Below the pieces are notes generated by a model. It was given only the letters and a program-made list of their open reading frames with translations, was not told the DNA's origin and searched no databases. A DNA stretch of 64,000 nt from Mucilaginibacter phenanthrenivorans (GTDB lineage Bacteria > Bacteroidota > Bacteroidia > Sphingobacteriales > Sphingobacteriaceae), in assembly GCF_024721155.1 (NCBI RefSeq), contig NZ_JAHVAP010000001.1:1047935-1111934 (forward strand). Reading direction: 5' to 3'. The stretch's first letter is position 1, and each line of letters begins with the position of its first letter. Positions 27,836-36,093 of the stretch are shown in pieces. Both the position numbers and the translations under genes were made by a program.

Positions 27836-30194
27836 TTCTAAGGCTTTTCACTGGGTTCGCCAGTGCCGCCTTAACTGCCTGGAAGCCCACTGTTAGGATG
27901 GTTATCAATATGATTGATGTACATGCAATAATGAAAATACCCGGCCCTATATTAATGCGGTAGGCAAAACTGCTTAGCCATTTGCTCATGAAATACCATG
28001 AAATTGGGAATGCGATCAGCACTGCCACGAATACAAGCTTCAAGAAGTCTTTTGTAAGCATTACCGTTATACTGTTTACTGATGCACCGACAACCTTACG
28101 GATCCCGATTTCTTTTTGCCTCCTTTGTGCTGTGAATGCCACCAGCCCAAATAAGCCGAGGCATGAAATAAGAATGGCCAGGGCTGAGAAATATTCTGAG
28201 AGTAGCGATACCCGCACTTCTGTTTCGTATTGCTGCTGGTATGATTCGTTTAAAAAGTTATAGGTGAATGGGAAACCTGGGTTGAAGGATTCGTACAATT
28301 TCTTGATTTGTGCTATGGTTTCATTTTGGTGACCATTCTTTAGCCTGATCACCATTTTATAATGCGGATCGGTGCCGATTGCGAGGGTCATGAATGATGG
28401 TTTTACAACTTCATGCATCGATTCGAAATGAAAATCCTTTACCACACCGATAATTTGCAGGCTCCTATTTCCCATCCTAACGATCTTTCCCACCGGATTT
28501 TTTAAATGCATGGCGCTTATGGCTACTTCGTTAAGGATGATCTTGTTACTGTCAGCACCATAGTTTTTTGAAAACGGCCTGCCTGCCACCATATGCATGC
28601 CCATGGTTTCGACGAAATTATATCCTCCAAAAAAACCTTCGAAATAGATCGATCGATCAGCCTGTACATTGCCATCCCAGCTTAAACCACCGGTAGCAAA
28701 ATTATGGCCAACAAGATTATGCTGGGTGAAGCTGGCATTCACAACACCTGGAATATTCCGCAATTCGGAGGCAAAGTTATCTTCGTTCCCTGAAAGCCTG
28801 CCGTCGGAATCGATTCTTAATATATTGTCCTTATTATAGCCAATAGGGCTGGATTGAATATATTGGATCTGACGGTAAACAACCAGCACAGCAACAATCA
28901 GCATAGCCGAAAGCGTGAATTGGAAAACAACTAATCCCTTGCGGGCTACAAGTTCTGAAAACGAAGTTTGAAGCTTTCCCTTTAAAATAGCCAAAGGATT
29001 AAACTTTGAAAGATACAATGCCGGGTAACTTCCGGAAACCAACCCGGTAAATAACATAATGCAGGTGAGCGTAATGATAAGGGTGCTGTCGAATTTTAAC
29101 GCTATATCCTTGCCGGTGAGCTGGTTAAATTGCGGTAACAGAAGCCACGCGACTCCTACGGCAAGTATAGTGGTAAACAAAGCCATCAACAATGATTCAG
29201 ATAGAAACTGGATGATCAACTGGCTACGATCGGCGCCCACTACTTTTTTAATACCGACTTCCTTCATCCTGCCTGAAGCTTTGGCGGTTGAGAGGTTCAT
29301 GAAATTGATACAGGCTATAACGAGTATAAATATAGCCACAAGCGAAAACAACTTTACATATTCGCCCCTGCCACCTACTCTTGAGCCGTGGTCAAATGAA
29401 CTGTGGAGGTAACTTTCAGAAAACTTTGATACCAGGACTGTCCGTGTGGTATCGCCGCTGTTTTTAGTGATTAAAGAAGCGATGTTATGATTGAAGGCAT
29501 CAATATCGGTGCCTGGTTTTAACAAAATATAATTATGAGGGCCGCTTGCACTCCATGATTTCACCCAGCTTTGCGAATCAGCCAGGTAATCAAAAGAAAG
29601 GACGAAATCAAATTGTTGAGATGAATGTGAAGGTTTTGCGAAGATCCCGGACACAAAAAAATCTTTGTCATGACCTATCTTGATGGCTTTTCCAACAACA
29701 TTCTCCGTGGTGTTGAATAACTTCTTAGCCAGCTCATCCGAAATAACGATGGAATTTTTAGCAACCAGCGTATTATTGCGGTCGCCTTTGATCATTTTAA
29801 AGGAAAATACATTAAAATAATCCTTGCCGGCATACTGACCGGAGGCCTTAATGTTTTTATCGGATGCGGTTAGGGTAAATTTCTGCCACCATCCTGCCGG
29901 GGCAACCGGCGATGCGTATTCAACTTCAGGCTGCTGAAGCAAAAGCGCTTGACTGATCAGGCCCGATGATTCATCAGATAAGGCATCGAAATCCGCGCTT
30001 TTGCGGTGTTCAATTACCTGGTACAGGCGATTGTCGTTGGCGAAGAACTTATCATAACTCTGTTCGTCATGTACCCAAAGGTAAATTAACAAGGTACAGG
30101 CTATCCCGGCAGAAAGCCCGATGACGTTTAAAAAAGTGAATTGCCTGTCTTTTTTCAGGTTACGAAATGCAATTTTTATATAATTCCTAAACAT
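27828..30194 (-). CDS. FtsX/MacB-type ABC permease, 788 aa, first of the array
   Basis: First permease after the ATPase gene in transcription order. TM1 ends LLIYLWVHDEQSYDKF, followed by NRLYQVIEHRK, as in the 10283 copy. First coupling motif KEVGIKKVVGAD near 311 (Lys for Arg); TM5 about 425-450 (ARKGLVVFQFTLSAML); last block RRQKEIGIRKVVGAS near 695; C-terminus NPVKSLRSE. The last membrane pair (ISWYFMSKWLSSFAYRINIGPGIFI) lacks the WW(V/I)F found in most copies. The 277-nt gap to the ATPase contains a perfect 7-bp stem-loop, so it may be transcribed from its own start or by partial read-through. Confidence 0.93.
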   Translation of the reverse strand: MFRNYIKIAFRNLKKDRQFTFLNVIGLSAGIACTLLIYLWVHDEQSYDKFFANDNRLYQVIEHRKSADFDALSDESSGLISQALLLQQPEVEYASPVAPAGWWQKFTLTASDKNIKASGQYAGKDYFNVFSFKMIKGDRNNTLVAKNSIVISDELAKKLFNTTENVVGKAIKIGHDKDFFVSGIFAKPSHSSQQFDFVLSFDYLADSQSWVKSWSASGPHNYILLKPGTDIDAFNHNIASLITKNSGDTTRTVLVSKFSESYLHSSFDHGSRVGGRGEYVKLFSLVAIFILVIACINFMNLSTAKASGRMKEVGIKKVVGADRSQLIIQFLSESLLMALFTTILAVGVAWLLLPQFNQLTGKDIALKFDSTLIITLTCIMLFTGLVSGSYPALYLSKFNPLAILKGKLQTSFSELVARKGLVVFQFTLSAMLIVAVLVVYRQIQYIQSSPIGYNKDNILRIDSDGRLSGNEDNFASELRNIPGVVNASFTQHNLVGHNFATGGLSWDGNVQADRSIYFEGFFGGYNFVETMGMHMVAGRPFSKNYGADSNKIILNEVAISAMHLKNPVGKIVRMGNRSLQIIGVVKDFHFESMHEVVKPSFMTLAIGTDPHYKMVIRLKNGHQNETIAQIKKLYESFNPGFPFTYNFLNESYQQQYETEVRVSLLSEYFSALAILISCLGLFGLVAFTAQRRQKEIGIRKVVGASVNSITVMLTKDFLKLVFVAVLIAFPISWYFMSKWLSSFAYRINIGPGIFIIACTSIILITILTVGFQAVKAALANPVKSLRSE

Positions 30195-30317
30195 AATCTA
30201 CGTGTTAAATTGATCAGATTTATTTGTAGTATTGATGCCGTATTTTTGAATTATTTAATTCATTTTTAAGCACTTATATTTATATCCGGATGCAGAATCC
30301 GGGCAACACTCAAGCTA

Positions 30318-30336
30318 CCCCTCCTTTTCGGAGGGG
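30318..30336. other. perfect stem-loop in the ATPase-permease spacer
   Basis: CCCCTCC (30318-30324), loop TTTTC, GGAGGGG (30330-30336). No U-run follows on either strand, so an attenuator or repeat-element origin is as likely as a terminator. Confidence 0.4.
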
Positions 30337-30471
30337 ATAGCAGAGGCACTTTATTAACTTATATAAACTTTCTTTTTCGGTAGTTCAATTGGTTCAGTGG
30401 TTTTTGGAGTTAAACAGCTCTTAGGGCGAACTATCAAACCACTAACCATGAACTATAGGCTATGAACTGCC

Positions 30472-31179
30472 TTATATCATAATATTTTCCATCACGCTCT
30501 GACCATCCAGTAAGCGGATAATGCGGTGGCTGTAACGGGCATCATGCTCGGAGTGTGTTACCATGATGATGGTTGTGCCTTGTTCGTTAAGGTCTGTTAA
30601 CAACTCCATAACGTCGTTACCGTTGCTTGAGTCCAGGTTACCAGTGGGCTCATCCGCAAGAATCAATTTTGGCTTGTTAACAACTGCACGGGCAATAGCC
30701 ACACGTTGTTGCTGACCACCTGATAGTTGCTGTGGATAGTGGTTACGACGGTGCATGATCTGCATTTTGTCGAGCACCTCTTCTACCCTTTTTACACGCT
30801 CAGACGATGGAACGCCGGTATAGATCAACGGAAGCTCAACGTTTTCAAACACTGTTAATTCGTCGATAAGGTTAAAGCTCTGGAATACGAAGCCGATGTT
30901 GTGCTTGCGCAGGTCAGCTCTTTTGCGCTCGGTAAAATGTGCTACTTCGATACCGTTGAATACGTAGCTGCCTTCATCCGGATCATCCAGCATACCCAGG
31001 ATATTCAGCAAAGTTGATTTGCCGCATCCGGACGGCCCCATGATGGCAACAAACTCGCCGGTTTTAATTTCGATTGAGAGTTTGTTCAAAGCGATTGTCT
31101 CGACTTCTTCAGTACGATAAAACTTCTCCAGGTCGGTGATTTTTATCATAGTGCTCTCACTTACTTCAGTCTTGTTCAT
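30472..31179 (-). CDS. MacB/LolD-type ABC ATPase
   Basis: 235 aa, the only ATPase gene with the array in this window. Walker A GPSGCGKST at 48-56, Q-loop FVFQSFNL about 97-104, signature LSGGQQQR at 152-159, Walker B LILADEP at 172-178 followed by TGNLDS, switch His209 (VTHS). This layout (GPSGCGKST, FQSFNL, EPTGNLD) is typical of ATPases that drive MacB, LolCDE and FtsX-type permeases. An alternative start is Met11 (31149), where the family-conserved MIKI begins; the first ten residues are not conserved family sequence. Downstream of the fusion-protein gene on the same strand with a 112-nt gap. Inferred to energise several of the permeases in turn, since none carries its own nucleotide-binding domain. 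Confidence 0.93.
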   Translation of the reverse strand: MNKTEVSESTMIKITDLEKFYRTEEVETIALNKLSIEIKTGEFVAIMGPSGCGKSTLLNILGMLDDPDEGSYVFNGIEVAHFTERKRADLRKHNIGFVFQSFNLIDELTVFENVELPLIYTGVPSSERVKRVEEVLDKMQIMHRRNHYPQQLSGGQQQRVAIARAVVNKPKLILADEPTGNLDSSNGNDVMELLTDLNEQGTTIIMVTHSEHDARYSHRIIRLLDGQSVMENIMI

Positions 31180-31257
31180 ATAAGTTTAAATTTGATTTTA
31201 TGTAGCTTAAATTAATTAATTGCCTCTGTTGTGTTATTTATTTTTCATTTTTTTCCT

Positions 31258-31295
31258 AACCTCTAATCTCCGGTCTCTAGTCTCTACCTCCGTCA
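31258..31295. repeat. CTCTAATCTCCGGTCTCTAG words at the fusion-protein gene end
   Basis: Same CTCTAATC/CTCTAGTC family as in the permease spacers, here next to the stop codon of a non-paralogous gene, so the repeat is not inherited from the permease duplication itself. Confidence 0.5.
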
Positions 31296-32552
31296 CTTCT
31301 TGAGTATCAACTCTTGTATGTCTCCATACGTTTCGTAGCTTGACGTGATTACCTTATCGCCTGGTTGCAGGCCTGATGTCAATTCAAAATAATCGGGACT
31401 CTGGCGATTGATCTGTATGTCAACCTTGTATGCCTTTTTACCGTCTGCGCTTACTTTAAAGATCCAGTTACCGCCTGTTTGCTGGAAAAAGCCCCCTCTC
31501 GGTAATAACAGCGCCGTTGTCTGCTCACTTAAGTTAAGGTATACCTGCAAGGTTTGTCCTTTTCTGATACCTGTGGGCGTTTCACCGATAAATGCCATGT
31601 CAACATTAAACTGCCCGGTTCCTGCTATTACACTCGAAAACACTTTCTTAATAACCAGGTTATATGTTTTACCCGCAAAATCAAAGTGCCCTTTTAAGCC
31701 AGTGAAAATACGTGATAAGTAATGTTCTTCAATTCCCACTCTTACCTTAAAACCTGATAAGACGTCAAGTTGTCCCAAATGTTCCCCTTTATTTTTATTT
31801 TGTCCTATTTCCGCATCAAAGTTGGTTAATTGGCCATCCCTGGGCGATCTAACTGTAAGGAGGTTCACTTTTTCACGCAACAGGTTAAGCGTATTTTTCA
31901 TTTGAACATATTGTTCCCTGGTTTGGCTTTCCTGCTGCTTAACCATTACGGTATCCTGTTCCAATATTTTCTGAGCCAGCCTTTTCCTGCTTAATTGATA
32001 ATTATACTGATTTACGGCTGTTTGGTATTCCTGTGAACCGATAGCCTTCTTAGCGTACAGGTCTTTATCGAGCTTGTAAATTCTTTCTGCCTCTTTAAAT
32101 GCTACATCAACATCAGCCATGCTGTTCAATTTGTTAATAGTAGCTGACTGTACCTGGGTGTGTGAGATCTGCATCTGAGTCTGATTAGCGTAAACTGCAG
32201 TTTCTTCATTAGCAAGGTTAAGCTCCAGATCGGTATTGGCTAATTTCAGGATCGGGTCGCCTTTTTTAAGGATGGCGCCGTCTTCAACATATTTCTCTTC
32301 AACACGCCCGCCGTCTGTTGCATCAAGGTAAATAGTAGTAAGCGGCATTACCACGCCATTTACCGGGATAAACTCCTGGAACGGGCCTTTCTTAACTTCG
32401 CTTATAGTTATGCGTTCTGTATCAACATCGAGCTTGCTTTTGCCCGATGTAAAATAAATGCTTCCTCCAATTAATAATACAATGCCTGTTATGCCGGCAA
32501 TAGTTAGTATCCGTTTGGTATTCCAGGTCTTTTTTTCAATTACTCTGTCCAC
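31293..32552 (-). CDS. HlyD/RND-type membrane fusion protein for the ABC exporter
   Basis: 419 aa. It starts with GTG (32550-32552); there is no suitable ATG before the membrane anchor at about 14-33 (TIAGITGIVLLIGGSIYF). A biotinyl-lipoyl-like segment around 80-110 (DGAILKKGDPILKLANTDL) is followed by a long coiled-coil hairpin (about 115-235, rich in Q/E/K), then the second lipoyl half (TVRSPRDGQLTNFDAEIGQ) and a beta-barrel with the C-terminal membrane-proximal domain. Inferred to bridge the permeases to an outer-membrane channel, as MacA does for MacB; no TolC gene is nearby in this operon. A putative regulator site and a weak sigma-54-like element lie upstream. Confidence 0.9.
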   Translation of the reverse strand: MDRVIEKKTWNTKRILTIAGITGIVLLIGGSIYFTSGKSKLDVDTERITISEVKKGPFQEFIPVNGVVMPLTTIYLDATDGGRVEEKYVEDGAILKKGDPILKLANTDLELNLANEETAVYANQTQMQISHTQVQSATINKLNSMADVDVAFKEAERIYKLDKDLYAKKAIGSQEYQTAVNQYNYQLSRKRLAQKILEQDTVMVKQQESQTREQYVQMKNTLNLLREKVNLLTVRSPRDGQLTNFDAEIGQNKNKGEHLGQLDVLSGFKVRVGIEEHYLSRIFTGLKGHFDFAGKTYNLVIKKVFSSVIAGTGQFNVDMAFIGETPTGIRKGQTLQVYLNLSEQTTALLLPRGGFFQQTGGNWIFKVSADGKKAYKVDIQINRQSPDYFELTSGLQPGDKVITSSYETYGDIQELILKK

Positions 32553-32582
32553 TGTAAATTATTTTATATTTTGTTATTAGTT

Positions 32583-32598
32583 ACAAAAAGATATGCCA
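32583..32598 (-). promoter_or_regulatory. weak sigma-54-like promoter candidate
   Basis: Minus strand TGGCATATCTTTTTGT. The -24 part (TGGCA) fits well; the -12 part has TTTGT instead of TTGC(A/T). It lies 31 nt from the GTG start, with the shared regulator site 63 nt further upstream, a geometry usual for enhancer-dependent promoters. Confidence 0.28.
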
Positions 32599-32660
32599 CA
32601 AATTAAACAACTGTTTTTCAGCTAATTAAAGCCAATATCCTAATTTGATGCGTACGCTTC

Positions 32661-32689
32661 TGTTACAGCAAGTGTACGGTTATGATACA
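32661..32689. promoter_or_regulatory. putative regulator-binding site, copy B
   Basis: GTTACA (32662-32667), 4 nt, then GTGTACGGTTATGATACA (32672-32689). The 18-nt part equals the reverse complement of 6468-6485, and the GTWACA half-site is at the same 4-nt distance in both. TACA-N5-TGTA gives local dyad symmetry. About 110-140 bp upstream of the fusion-protein start; copy A is about 95-120 bp upstream of a permease start, in opposite orientation. Confidence 0.5.
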
Positions 32690-33061
32690 ATGATTTTTAT
32701 GTGTTCATTGGTTCACTGGTTCATTAGTTTATTGGTGCAATTGCCTTTTTTATTAGCAGGTTAATTGGTTTACAGGTTATTAGTATTAATAAACCATAAC
32801 AGCTAATATTTTGGCGTACAGATTTATATCTAACTAATCCTTTAGCACAAAAATTGATATCAAACAACATATCGCCGGGCTATAGGGTTAGTAAGCACTT
32901 AATTTGATATTTAAATTGATAACACTTGCACAATAAATGATAAATATAGTATTATTGGTAAATTCATCGGTATCTGTTTTTATTAGTTTATGATACAACA
33001 TAAAATAACAGACCAGCCACCAATGAACTAATGAACCAGTGAACTACTGAACTTATAAAGA

Positions 33062-34417
33062 ATGATACTAAAAAAAGCTACCGTTTTAATTGTTGACGAC
33101 GATCCTGATGTGCTTACGGCCGTTAAGCTGTTGCTTAAAACTGAGGCTCAGGAAATCATAACCGAAAAGAATCCGGAAAATCTAAACTGGTTGCTGCAGC
33201 GTAACCAGGTTGATCTTGTTTTGCTTGACATGAACTTTAACAGCGCTATCAATACCGGCAACGAAGGTTTATACTGGCTGCGCAAGATCAAGGAGTGGAA
33301 GCCGGCTGTTTGTGTGATCATGATAACTGCCTACGGCGACATAGACCTTGCGGTACGGTCATTGAAGGAAGGTGCGAATGATTTTATTGTGAAGCCATGG
33401 CATAACGAAAAGCTGATCGATACCATAAAAGATCTTCTTGATAAAAAGGAAGGCGTTAAAACAGTGAAGGCAAGCGGTAAAAGCTCAACTGGTGATACCT
33501 CAATACTTGGCGAATCGGAAGTGATGCAGGACATTTTTCATAAGGTGAATAAAATTGCCCCTACCGACGCCAATATTTTGCTTTTGGGTGAGAACGGAAC
33601 CGGTAAGGACCTGATGGCGAAGGCGATTCACGAAAGATCGTTACGTGCCGATAAACCCTTTATTAAAGTGGATGTTGGTGCGCTTACCGATACTTTGTTT
33701 GAGAGCGAGCTGTTTGGGCATAAAAAAGGAGCTTATACTGATGCCCGCGAAGACCGATCGGGTCGGTTTGAAGATGCCCAGGGTGGTACTTTGTTTCTGG
33801 ATGAAATTGGAAACATCTCATTACAGCAGCAAGCCAAGCTATTAACCGTGTTGCAAAACAGGCAGGTTACCCGCTTGGGGACAAACAAGGCCGTTGATAT
33901 TGATATCCGTTTGATCTGTGCTACCAACCTTCCTTTATCTGAACTGGCAAATGAAAGCCGCTTCCGTAAGGATTTGATCTACCGTATCAACACGGTGGAA
34001 ATAAATATGCCGCCGCTGCGCAAGCGTAATGATGATATCGTAATTATCGCCCGCCATTTTGCGAAACTTTATGCCAGCAAATATTTAAAGCCATCGGTTG
34101 ATTTTGATACTGCGGCTGTTCAGAAATTAAAATCCTACAATTATCCCGGTAATGTTCGGGAGCTGCAATATACCATCGAGCGGGCCGTGATTATGGCTGA
34201 CGATCATATCCTGCGACCTGACGACCTGATATTTTCAATTCTTGAAACTCCCGGTGAAACAATAATTGATGATGATAATATCCAGTTAAGCACCCTGGAA
34301 AAAAATGCCATCTTAAGGGTTATCGAGAAACATAATGGCAACATTACCAGGGCAGCTAAAGAATTGGGATTAACCCGTACGGCCCTTTACCGCAGATTGA
34401 GCAAATATGATATTTAA
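33062..34417 (+). CDS. NtrC-family sigma-54-dependent response regulator
   Basis: 451 aa in three parts. Receiver domain (about 1-125) with acidic pocket D12-D14, phospho-acceptor D56 (VLLDMNF), T89 and K111. AAA+ domain (about 147-385) with Walker A GENGTGKD at 176-183 and Walker B GGTLFLDEIG at 241-250. C-terminal Fis-type helix-turn-helix (about 412-451, ITRAAKELGLTRTALYRR). The sigma-54 contact loop is ESELFGHKKGAYTDA (GAYTDA at 223-228), where the classic motif is GAFTGA. The gene overlaps the histidine kinase start by 11 nt and is divergent from the exporter genes. Inferred to activate the exporter units through the shared 18-bp sites. Confidence 0.93.
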   Translation: MILKKATVLIVDDDPDVLTAVKLLLKTEAQEIITEKNPENLNWLLQRNQVDLVLLDMNFNSAINTGNEGLYWLRKIKEWKPAVCVIMITAYGDIDLAVRSLKEGANDFIVKPWHNEKLIDTIKDLLDKKEGVKTVKASGKSSTGDTSILGESEVMQDIFHKVNKIAPTDANILLLGENGTGKDLMAKAIHERSLRADKPFIKVDVGALTDTLFESELFGHKKGAYTDAREDRSGRFEDAQGGTLFLDEIGNISLQQQAKLLTVLQNRQVTRLGTNKAVDIDIRLICATNLPLSELANESRFRKDLIYRINTVEINMPPLRKRNDDIVIIARHFAKLYASKYLKPSVDFDTAAVQKLKSYNYPGNVRELQYTIERAVIMADDHILRPDDLIFSILETPGETIIDDDNIQLSTLEKNAILRVIEKHNGNITRAAKELGLTRTALYRRLSKYDI

Positions 34418-35768
34418 CCGTTACGAATGGCGGCTGGTGCTGCGTGTTATTTTAATGTTCATCACCTTATGTGTTTCATCGTATTTGGTGACACAAGGCC
34501 CGCCGTTGTTTTTGGTGATAACGCTTCCGCTTTGCGGCTACCAGGTGCTCGACCTGATCCGTTTCCAGAAAAAAGCACAGGATGAAGTAAGCCAATTTGT
34601 TGAATCCATTCACTATCGCGATTTTTCAAGGCATTTTGATGTCCGCAAGGCACCCAATGAGTTAAAGCCGTTGCGTAAAGGATTTAACGAGATCAATACC
34701 ACATTTAAGCTGATCAGTCGCGAAAGGGAAACGCAATATCAGTACTTACAAAAAATCCTTGAACTGGTTGACACTGGGATTTTATCTTATGAACTGGAAA
34801 CAGGCGAAACCGGCTGGATCAATGAATCATTTAAAAAGCTGATCGGTGTCCCCTATCTGAAAACCATTCATTCGCTTGAAAAACGCGAGGAAGTACTTTA
34901 CAATGAGCTAATGAAGCTTAAGCCCGGTGATAGCAAGATCTTAACGGTTACCCGTAACCAACAATTGGTGAAAATATTAGTGAGCGCCAGCGCTATGCGG
35001 AGCGAGGAAAAAGTTTATAAACTGATAGCCTTTCAAAACGTTAGCGAAGCGCTGGATGAAACTGAATCAAAGGCATGGCAAAAGCTTTTGAACGTAATGA
35101 CGCATGAGATCATGAACTCGGTTGCGCCGATATCGTCCCTGGCCGATACATTAAAGAACCGCCTGCAAAGCCCTGAGATAGCAAATAGCCCGGTTAGCAG
35201 CCAGCTGGAAGATTTAGAGTTAGGCATCGATACCATTAAGCGCCGCAGCGAGGGTTTACTTAAGTTTACCGAAAGCTATCGAAGCTTAAATAAGATTACC
35301 AAACTTGATTTGACAAAGATCCTGGTGCGCAATATGTTTGAGGCTTTAAGTCAGCTGATGCGCCCTACATTGGAGAAGAAACACATTGAGCTGGAAATCA
35401 TATTGCGCGACCCTACCCTTGCCATCGAGGCCGACTTAAACCTGATTGAGCAGGTGTTGATCAACCTGATCGTTAACGCTATTGAGGCGGTAAAAGATCG
35501 CGAAGAACCGCGCCTTACACTATCCGCCGAGATCCAAAGTAATAACCGTACGCTGGTAAAAGTATCTGATAATGGCTTAGGCATGCCGCCGGAATTACTT
35601 GATAAGATCTTTATCCCATTCTTCAGTACACGTAAAACAGGCAGTGGTATCGGTTTGAGCCTTTGTAAGCAGATTATGCTTTTACACAAAGGAAACATCC
35701 AGGTGCAGTCTACAGATGGCTTGGGATCGACGTTTATATTGCAGTTTAGCGCGGCGGGTAGCAACTAG
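34407..35768 (+). CDS. membrane histidine kinase partnered with the NtrC-type regulator
   Basis: 453 aa. Two membrane helices close together (about 9-27 and 32-51) leave almost no periplasmic loop, so the stimulus is probably sensed in the membrane or cytoplasm. A PAS-like segment (about 112-215) is followed by the H-box with His233 (MTHEIMNSVAPI), the N-box NLIVNAIEAV (353-362), the G1 box DNGLGM (388-393) and the G2 region KTGSGIGLSL (410-419). The H-box type and short sensor resemble NtrB/NtrY-like kinases that pair with enhancer-binding regulators. The ATG lies inside the last codons of the response-regulator gene (ATGATATTTAA), indicating translational coupling. Confidence 0.92.
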   Translation: MIFNRYEWRLVLRVILMFITLCVSSYLVTQGPPLFLVITLPLCGYQVLDLIRFQKKAQDEVSQFVESIHYRDFSRHFDVRKAPNELKPLRKGFNEINTTFKLISRERETQYQYLQKILELVDTGILSYELETGETGWINESFKKLIGVPYLKTIHSLEKREEVLYNELMKLKPGDSKILTVTRNQQLVKILVSASAMRSEEKVYKLIAFQNVSEALDETESKAWQKLLNVMTHEIMNSVAPISSLADTLKNRLQSPEIANSPVSSQLEDLELGIDTIKRRSEGLLKFTESYRSLNKITKLDLTKILVRNMFEALSQLMRPTLEKKHIELEIILRDPTLAIEADLNLIEQVLINLIVNAIEAVKDREEPRLTLSAEIQSNNRTLVKVSDNGLGMPPELLDKIFIPFFSTRKTGSGIGLSLCKQIMLLHKGNIQVQSTDGLGSTFILQFSAAGSN

Positions 35769-36093
35769 TTCTGAAATTACCAGTCAATAATTAAATTTGA
35801 TTTAGTGAAAAATTATTCCGACCTTGTTTTGACTATGTTTCCCTAAGCATAACGACCTAAACCTTTATTTGTTCGCAAGATTTCCGTTTGTATTTTATTT
35901 AATCTTGATTAGCTATGTAAAGTGTTTGGTATTCCAAATTATAACGTAGGCACAAAAATCAAGGAGGTATAGATAAAACCAAACGACCTAAATCGCGACC
36001 GAAAACATTGTTGAATGTTTCCGTTTGGGAGATTCCTGCCAAAGTGGATGATCTGAATTGAGAAATTAAAAACAATTAAACGTAACTAACATC
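35769..36093. other. non-coding region before the Cys-rich peptide, with paired direct repeats
   Basis: AACGACCTAAA occurs at 35851-35861 and 35982-35992; TTTCCGTTTG at 35881-35890 and 36018-36027, in the same order and similar distance (30 and 36 nt). A small stem-loop AAACATT-GTTG-AATGTTT lies at 36003-36020. An AAGGAGG sequence at 35960-35967 is not followed by an open frame. No gene seen. Confidence 0.5.

Larger units (their letters stand above)
32553..33061. other. divergent regulatory region between exporter and two-component genes
   Basis: The 509-nt stretch without a gene separates the fusion-protein gene (minus) from the response-regulator gene (plus). It holds the shared 18-bp site at 32672-32689, a sigma-54-like match at 32583-32598, TTCATTGGTTCACTGGTTC words at 32704-32735 and, in reverse orientation, CCAATGAACTAATGAACC and CAGTGAACTACTGAAC words at 33019-33051. 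The middle (32760-33000) is AT-rich without clear motifs. Confidence 0.6.

Noticed and set aside
32900..32940. Possible plus-strand sigma-54 promoter (TTGAT-AACAC-TTGCA) before the regulator gene
   Set aside because: The -12 part is fine but there is no GG at -24, and the distance to the start codon is over 100 nt without support.
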